From Melastoma dodecandrum (Eukaryota > Streptophyta > Magnoliopsida > Myrtales > Melastomataceae), in the NCBI GenBank assembly GCA_029817715.1, contig JARUPY010000087.1, positions 2,232,001 through 2,296,000 of the forward strand: a DNA stretch of 64,000 bases, written 5' to 3'. Below are positions 58,168-64,000 of this stretch, piece after piece. How positions within the stretch are numbered: the first letter of the stretch is position 1; each line of letters starts with the position of its first letter. A program made the translations under genes and the position numbers. A model generated the notes under the pieces. The model was not told the origin of the DNA and searched no databases. It saw only the letters and a program-made list of their open reading frames with translations.

Positions 58168-59656
58168 TGTCGCGGGTGAATTTCGTTTCCGGTTCAATCT
58201 AAAATGGATATCCTCCCTTTACGATAAAGATTTGAATTTTGAAAACGTGTCGGAGTCGCCACTAACTTATTTTAAGTTCAAGTTAGAAGATTAATTAAAG
58301 TTCGTGAATTAAGGATTACTAAATTGCTTGCATCACAAAGAAAAGGGGGGCCTTTATCATGTGTTTCTGATGTCCGAATTTATTTGAGCTCGGTTTTAGA
58401 AAAAGAGTTTGTTTGACATTAAAAAAATAATCTCGAACTCAATATGTTAACAATGTCTATGTGAACAACTTTTTATGAAAATATTTCTTAAAAATTGATT
58501 TCGGGCGAAAAACACAAGCAACATAGATTGATTAATGCCCTTAACCGTTTCTAAGCCAAAATAAATTCAAGGGAGAACCGGGTGTTTGTACCATTTCTCG
58601 CTCTCCATAGAATGCCTCGCTAGTGTTTATACCTCACTGTGAGTAAGTTTAAGGCGAACCTAGCGAGCCGTTGAGGCCGTACGTTGGTGAGTGTGATGCC
58701 GTCTTCAGAGGGTCTTGATCTTCGAGAATCGAAATATGAAATAAACGAAGTTAACTGTTCAAAAATGGTTTGAAATTGGATTAATTATAACAATGTTAGA
58801 ATTATTTTGACGAAAGATAACTTACAGTAAACCCCTATGCACGTAAACATAACTATCGACTGGCTAACTAATACGCTACATGTTATAAAGCAATTGAAAA
58901 GAAATAAACTTAAACGGGTTGAGAAAACATTTTCAAAAAAAATGAATTTTAAAATCTTAAAAGAAAACTTTGTGAGTCTGGAAGAAATAATTAAAATGAT
59001 TTAAAAAAAAACTAGCCATACCATGAACACCCACCGATGATAAACGTCATGTGATAAGTTAAGTTAAAATAAAAGCATAATCGGACAAAATGGAACGCGC
59101 CCCCAAAAAAAATCGAAAAAAGGTCTTTCAATTGCAAAAATTAAAATATTCGTCTTCTGAGGCATGCATGCGTAAATGCAATTAAAAGAGGAAAAAAAAC
59201 GAACAAAAAGTTAAAATAGAAAACATTACTTTGGGGGTTTCAAGAACCGGGGGCCGAGACTCCCACCGAGAGCCAAGAGTCGGAGACAGGCAACTGACGT
59301 GGTGCACTGGGGTTTGAGGCTCCGAATCTGAAATGTCGGGAAGAGAGGCCGGTGACTAAGCGTTGGATTTTGGCCGCCGTGGCTGGATTTGAACGACGAG
59401 ACTCGTCGGACTCCATTGAAGACGGTGCTAGAATCAAGGGTCGGTCGTGGTGAGGAGACCGCTTCTAGCCATCGCTCTTACTTCGGGGAGCTAGAGTTCG
59501 GGAAGACACCTCGAGTGCATCGTCGTGGCCGTTGGCGTCAGGAAACCAGATCTGGAGCAGCGACCGAAGAACAAAGGAGGCAAAGGCAAAGATGGTTCAC
59601 TGCTGATGCGAGGCTCGTTCCTGCAGGAGCTGAGGTATCGTCTTGAGGTGTCATGC

Positions 59657-60893
59657 TGTTGGCATGGCAAAATCTCGGGCCTGATTATGAGGAGCCCATA
59701 AATTCATGCCATTTTATGAGAAACCCACAAACTCATTTTGCCGATCCATATCAAGTCTACCAAGACTGTGACATAAATTTTGGGCTCATTTTATAAAGCC
59801 CATAAGTCCATGGGTCTTTAAGAGCGTTTACAAGTCCACCGTTATATGAGCCCGCCATGGAAGTACTAAGTCTACAAAGGGCTGGCGGTGTCAGAGTCTA
59901 CGGGGGTCAGAGTCTACGAGGATCATAAAAGATCTTGACTCTGAGATTTTTGGAGAGAGGATTATGGGGGCCACGTTCCCATGATTTGAAAAGATCTTCA
60001 ACTGGAGAAAATCTGGGAATAAGACTCTAATTCTTTAATTTAATATAAGAATTTAATTTACGACGTGGATAAGACCCACATTTACCAGGATCAGGTTGTT
60101 ACCAAGATTCTAGGAAGTTGATTGAGAGGGCCACGACCTGGCAAAATATCCTAAGAACGTGGCATACATCCTATGCATATGTTGACATAATAGCCCATGT
60201 CTACGGTCCATGACTACGGCCCACGTCTACGACCCAAATCTGGGATCAAACCGATTCCGAGATTTCTGGAGGACGTTTGAGAGAGCCACGACCTGGAGAG
60301 ATTCTTTGAGAACGTATCAAATACCCAAGACGCCACCAGATTTAATATAAAAATGGGAAGATATTCCTTGAAAGATCATGATCAATCAAACACACAAAAG
60401 TTTTGCTTTGCTCGTCACCCTTCGTCGTTAGGATTCCCCGACCTGGGCAAAAACCTTAAGGTTTCATTGGTCTTCACCTCCACCGTCAGAGTGAGCAACC
60501 GTAGCTCCGACAACCAAACTCCGCCTTCACTTCCACCGTCAAAGTGAGCAACTGTAGCTCCGACAACCAAATTCCGCCTTCGTTCCGCCACCAGGGTTAG
60601 CAACCGTAGCCTTGGTATCCACATCCGCCACTACCTTCGACCACACTCTGTCCACCAAGCCACAGCGACCAGATTCCACCATCCAAGTTCGCAAGTCTAC
60701 AGCGCCCAGCAGCCAGTCTACGACCTTACTACCGTCCTTGTTTTTATTTTTATGGCTGTAAGCATTCTTTACTTACTGTAAAATTTTTTACATTCGATCT
60801 ATTTCATTCAATTACTTACTGGCGACCACATTTACAATCCATGTGAGTCTTATTACCAAATATTTTCGACGTGATCCGTTTTCGACGCGAACA
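59657..60893 (+). mobile_element. Probable solo LTR inside the Tat LTR
   Basis: A 1.24 kb block, TGTTGGCATGGC...TCGACGCGAACA, is absent from the related LTR at 11545-14354. It has TG...CA ends and LTR-like content (ttactggcgaccacattt near 60815). The flanking pentamers catgc and cacgt match at three positions only, so the edges are tentative. Confidence 0.45.
60474..60630 (+). repeat. Three tandem units of about 53 bp
   Basis: Each unit carries caccgtca(g/a)agtgagcaac or a variant, then gtagctccgacaaccaa and ccgcc. The third unit is the most diverged. They lie in the probable solo LTR. Confidence 0.7.
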
Positions 60894-61953
60894 CACGTAA
60901 AGATGGGTGCTCCAGGATGATAAGGAGCCGGTGGCCGTTGTCGGGAGAGTAGCCAGGGCTTGGTTGCCGACGTCGCGTAGGAGGGGACAGAGACAGGTGC
61001 TGCCCTCGGGAAAACAAAATTACAGGCTAAAACGCCTAACCTCAGGTTGGGGATGCCGTTCACGGTTGGCTGCTGATGACACCTGGTTTGTGGGTAGAGA
61101 AACTAAGACTGAGGACACCGATTTAAGAATCATCGGGGGAAGGATTTAGACAGTCGGGGGAATGCGACTTGTGTGCCTCCACAGCTGGAGCCAGAGTTGC
61201 CAAGGCTGAATGGCAGCCGTCCCTTGACCTAGCATGGAGTAGGCTTGGGATTTTCACTGGTATGGTTGATGGGATCCGATTATCAACCGTTTGGGAGCTA
61301 TCGGGGCCGTAAGAGGAGTATACGGAACTGCTGCGGTTGATTGGGCGTGTCGTCGGAAAAGGGAATCACCAGGAGAAGCTTGCTAAAGTTGAGGGCATCG
61401 CCTGAACCATTGATGTTCTGGTTCCATCCTCTACGTAGACATAAAAGAAAATTAAAAGTACACGGATTCATCAAAAATTAAAATATAAGTGAAGGAAAGA
61501 ATTTATCCGGAATCAATCGCATTAGACTAGGGAAGTAAATCGAAGCCATCGTGGGGAGCAAACTGAGACCGCTGTGACATTGATGTACGAAGAAGAGGGG
61601 GGCTCGGCAGGCCGGAAAGCGACGTGATCTAGAAGATATGCAAAAGAATAAGAAAAAAAGACTAACTTTTCATAGGGAACGTAAACTGATCGTCACTTCC
61701 CACTCTCATTTCTCTGTTCTTTTTTCCCAAGAAGCACCGTCTGTCATTTTTGTCTAAAGCCCGTCCCTTTTACAGTTTCTTTTGTCCTTTTTATTTTTTC
61801 AATGTAATATTACGTTTCCTCATTTTGATTTTATGGAATGTCAATATTTTTATTTGATTTTGTGTAGATTTATTATTATTTTTAGTGATTTTCGATGATT
61901 TTAGATGATTTTTAGTGATTTTATTATTTTTTAGAAAAAATTGGGTTACAACA

Positions 61954-61970
61954 GTTACCCCTCTTTGTGA
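61954..61970 (-). promoter_or_regulatory. Polypurine tract of the second Tat/Ogre-like element
   Basis: The minus strand reads acaaagaggggtaac immediately before the LTR start TGTTGTAACCC. The same core, aaagaggggtaac, precedes the 3' LTR of the LARD. Confidence 0.75.
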
Positions 61971-62034
61971 GAATGTTTGGTAAAATTTTCAAGCAAAGAA
62001 TTAATGATAACCCAATTTTTTGAAAATGAATGAT

Positions 62035-62725
62035 AGGGTCGCGTTTGTTAATAAACGCTTGCCCAAAAATGGCGTCGCATTTGTTAGAAAATGCATAACC
62101 AAGAGCTGGTAAAAAGCGGTGTAGCGTTTATACGAACGCTTAACCAAAAAGATTTGAAAATGGTATCATGTTTGGACGCTCAACTAGGAGGATTGAAAAT
62201 GGTATCGTGTTTGTACGAATGCTCAACCAAAAAGAATTCAAAATTGTGCCACATTTGGACGAACGCTCAACCAAATTGAAGGTGGTATCGCGTTTGTGCG
62301 AACACTTAACCAAATTGAAGGTGGTATCGCGTTTGTACGAATGCTCAACCGAATTGAAGGTGGTATCGCGTTGGTACGAACGCTCAACCGAATTGAAGGT
62401 GGTATAGCGTTTGTACGAATGCTCAACCGAATTGAAGGTGGTATCGCGTTTGTACGAACGCTTAACCAAATTGGATATAAATTTGCGTTTTTTAGTAAAC
62501 GTTCAGTCGAGTAGCATCGCGTTTGTCAGTAAACGCTTAGCCGAATGGTGTTGCATTTGTTAGTAAATGCTTATCCATGGTATAGCATTTGTTAATAAAC
62601 TCTTTAACCAACTTGAAGATGACATTGTGTTTGTCAGTAAATGCTCAGTCGAGTGGCGTAGCGTTTGTTAGAAACGCTTAGCCGAGTTGAAAACGGTATC
62701 GCGTTTGTTATTAAACGCCCAAAGA
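62035..62725 (-). repeat. Tandem array of 39-bp hairpin-like units
   Basis: The core (about 62265-62470) repeats ggtggtatcgcgtttgtacg plus cgctcaaccgaattgaa, a 39-bp unit. Looser variants extend on both sides. Most units hold a short inverted repeat such as gcgtt-tgtacg-aacgc or gcgttt-gttaat-aaacgc. The array lies between the interior and the purine tract, which is the known place of hypervariable tandem repeats in Tat/Ogre elements. As 39 is divisible by three, it is open in several frames (13-residue repeats) without being a gene. Confidence 0.85.
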
Positions 62726-62739
62726 TTACACTAAGAGGG

Positions 62740-63350
62740 TGAATTAGTTTACTTCTATTTAAGGATTTCTTTAACGCTTTTTCACAACCCTTACAATGGA
62801 AGCAAGTTTCTGTAAAACAGAATCTTTCGTCCAGACTTTTGTAATTACAGAATGTGTGAAATGGATTTTGAAATGAATTCGGAGAACACAAAGGTTTTTA
62901 TAGTGGTTCGGTAAATACACCTACATCCACTTTCGGCCGTTTTCACTAATACTTTGAAATAGTGATTACAGTATAGAAGATAAAACCTTTGGTGGTATAA
63001 GAAAACAATTTCGTTAACCACGGGATGGTAAGACTAGCTTTACCAAATCAACTAGACTTGGCGAGCACATAAACCTGATTGGAAGATTCAGCATTCTGTG
63101 ACGCAGTAGCGGGCTGTCCTCTCTGTGGATCCGCAATCAGGCTCGATGAGGCTTTCTCCACGTGTTCGGACGTCGTCAGATGGGCTCCGCTTTTTGTATT
63201 TTTTATATAACCTGCAAAACAATAAAGATAAATGTCTACAGAAGGCTGCGGTCCCTCACCACTTGCGCCTGCTACGGAAACCTTCTCTTCGACCTGTGGT
63301 ACGCCCACCGGGTGTTATGGACTGTTGGCGCACGCGAAAGCTCTCGGTAG
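62740..63350. other. Sequence with a possible terminal exon, unassigned
   Basis: On the minus strand a pyrimidine-rich tract ending ttattgttttgcag at about 63210 resembles a plant 3' splice site. It is followed by an open stretch of about 50 codons (YIKNTKSGAHLTTSEHVEKA...VLAKSS) to a stop at 63048. I do not recognise the protein. The segment 63228-63280 is repeated at 63950-64000. Confidence 0.3.
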
Positions 63351-63352
63351 CG

Positions 63353-63833
63353 TGTTGAACCGAATCCGATCGTCGATCGGAAGTTAACGAAAAATAAGGA
63401 GACAAAGAATGTACGTGGTTCGATCAATCGACCTACGTCCTCGGGGTTGAGACCCTCTCTAACCCCCTCAACCTACCCGAGTACAAGATCCCGCTTTTCC
63501 GGTAAGAAATAACCCCGAAGTGTTTTCCATGTTTCCCCAACACACACCCTTTCTTTACCGACACACTCTTTGCACTCGTATATCCCTCTTCTATGCTCTC
63601 AGGATTTGGTCTCTCTCATACTTTCATTCGCTTCGTATAACGACACTTATTTATAGAATAGATGGCCCCAAAGATATCGAAAATCTGGTAGGTAAATATA
63701 TTATGTGATATAATCAGATATCACCCAAGATATTTCCCCAAGAGATATATTCTCTCACCTTCTGTATATAACGAGCGAATCTAATATTCTCCAAATTGCA
63801 ATATAACCAACTTTGGTCCATAAAATCCTAACA
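63353..63833 (-). mobile_element. Probable copia-type LTR (481 bp)
   Basis: On the minus strand the block starts TGTTAGGATTTTATGGACC and ends GGATTCGGTTCAACA, with gaaccacgtacattctttg inside, a pattern common in plant copia LTRs. Flanking pentamers (tagcg, cagac) do not match, and no primer site adjoins, so it may be a solo LTR with altered flanks or the edge of a longer element. Confidence 0.5.
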
Positions 63834-63912
63834 CAGACAGCTTCTCCGACCAAGTCCTTCAGATCCGCAGCCACCAACGCATATGGAGTGGCTTCACCAA
63901 TGCACAACTGCT

Positions 63913-63937
63913 ACAAACAAACAAACAAACAAACAAC
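63913..63937 (+). repeat. (CAAA)n microsatellite
   Basis: About six acaa units lie directly before a sequence that repeats 63228-63280. On the minus strand this forms a T/G-rich tract ending gtttgtag, which could act as a splice acceptor. Confidence 0.8.
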
Positions 63938-64000
63938 AATATAACAGACTATAGAAGGTTGTAGGCCATTCACCGCTTACGCCTGCTACGGACTCCTTCT

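Larger units (their letters stand above)
58168..61953 (-). repeat. 3' LTR of the second Tat/Ogre-like element (3.8 kb)
   Basis: The LTR starts TGTCGCGGG at 58168 on the plus strand and ends GGGTTACAACA at 61953. Aligned blocks with 11545-14354 include the first 500 bp, the ggtgagtgtgatgccgtcttcagag segment (58688), and 61440-61953 (for example gaatttatccgga and the gattttatatgattttta-type end). Part of the extra length is an insertion at about 59657-60893. Confidence 0.75.
58168..64000 (-). mobile_element. Second Tat/Ogre-like element, 3' end only
   Basis: The element reads on the minus strand and runs out of the window on the right. Its 3' LTR occupies 58168-61953 and is preceded (minus strand) by the purine tract acaaagaggggtaac. 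The sequence beyond 61954 should be the 3' untranslated part of the interior, with a tandem repeat array up to about 62725. No pol coding sequence is reached. Further insertions are likely from about 62740. No target duplication can be read because the other end is outside. Confidence 0.7.

Noticed and set aside
62140..62514. Repetitive open frames on both strands with 13-residue repeats
   Set aside because: The 39-bp unit is a multiple of three, so open frames arise automatically. They lack a supporting start context or any domain.
62035..62725. Possible CRISPR-like array
   Set aside because: There are no unique spacers, the units are directly abutting, and the context is a plant retroelement.

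Overview
This window is plant nuclear DNA. It has no bacterial operon structure, no rRNA or tRNA genes, and very few host genes. Most of it is LTR retrotransposon sequence with plant-type primer-binding sites (tRNA-iMet type and the 'TTGGCGACTCCGCTG' type). The host genes that remain encode small secreted glycine-rich proteins with TATA boxes close to their start codons. The species cannot be named from the sequence. A seed plant with a medium to large, repeat-rich genome is a reasonable inference.

Layout. 1-1440: AT-rich DNA without a recognisable gene. 1440-2035: decayed copy of a glycine-rich-protein (GRP) locus that is present again, better preserved, at 17943-19080. 2036-17272: a nest of minus-strand elements. 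A Ty3/gypsy element (gypsy A) has its 3' LTR at 2036-2571 and its truncated 5' LTR at 14457-17272. It is interrupted between leader and gag by a Tat/Ogre-like element (6249-14354, target duplication GTTGG), and inside its 5' LTR by a 2.6 kb solo LTR (14525-17108, duplication ATCGG). The Tat/Ogre-like element holds a 5'-truncated Ty1/copia fragment (7757 to about 9810). 17273-19080: GRP locus with one intact minus-strand gene (18504-19010) and a plus-strand pseudogene. 19100-24495: non-coding DNA, including a probable LTR relic.

24496-40962: a plus-strand Ty3/gypsy element (gypsy B, duplication TAATC). It is split at the protease/RT boundary by an 11.0 kb element with 2.85 kb LTRs (26667-37679, duplication ACTAC). 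The 5.3 kb interior of that element encodes no recognisable polyprotein, so I class it as a large non-autonomous derivative (LARD). 40963-46400: tandemly repeated host flank carrying broken copia copies. 46400-53960: two paralogous genes for secreted Gly/Gln repeat proteins (47243-47470 and 53227-53898). A small non-autonomous LTR element (47517-49650) sits between the first gene and its promoter. A 5' copia LTR plus gag relic lies at 51763-52850.

53960-58167: mostly unassigned DNA. 58168-61953: a 3.8 kb 3' LTR of a second Tat/Ogre-like element on the minus strand. Its interior starts at 61954 with a polypurine tract and a tandem 39-bp repeat array and runs out of the window, with at least one further LTR (63353-63833) near the edge.

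The genes do not form a pathway. The window is best read as layered insertions over a small tandem family of secreted glycine-rich proteins. Target-site duplications were read directly and fix most element boundaries. No intact polyprotein remains: every gag or pol region I followed has stops, frameshifts or deletions.
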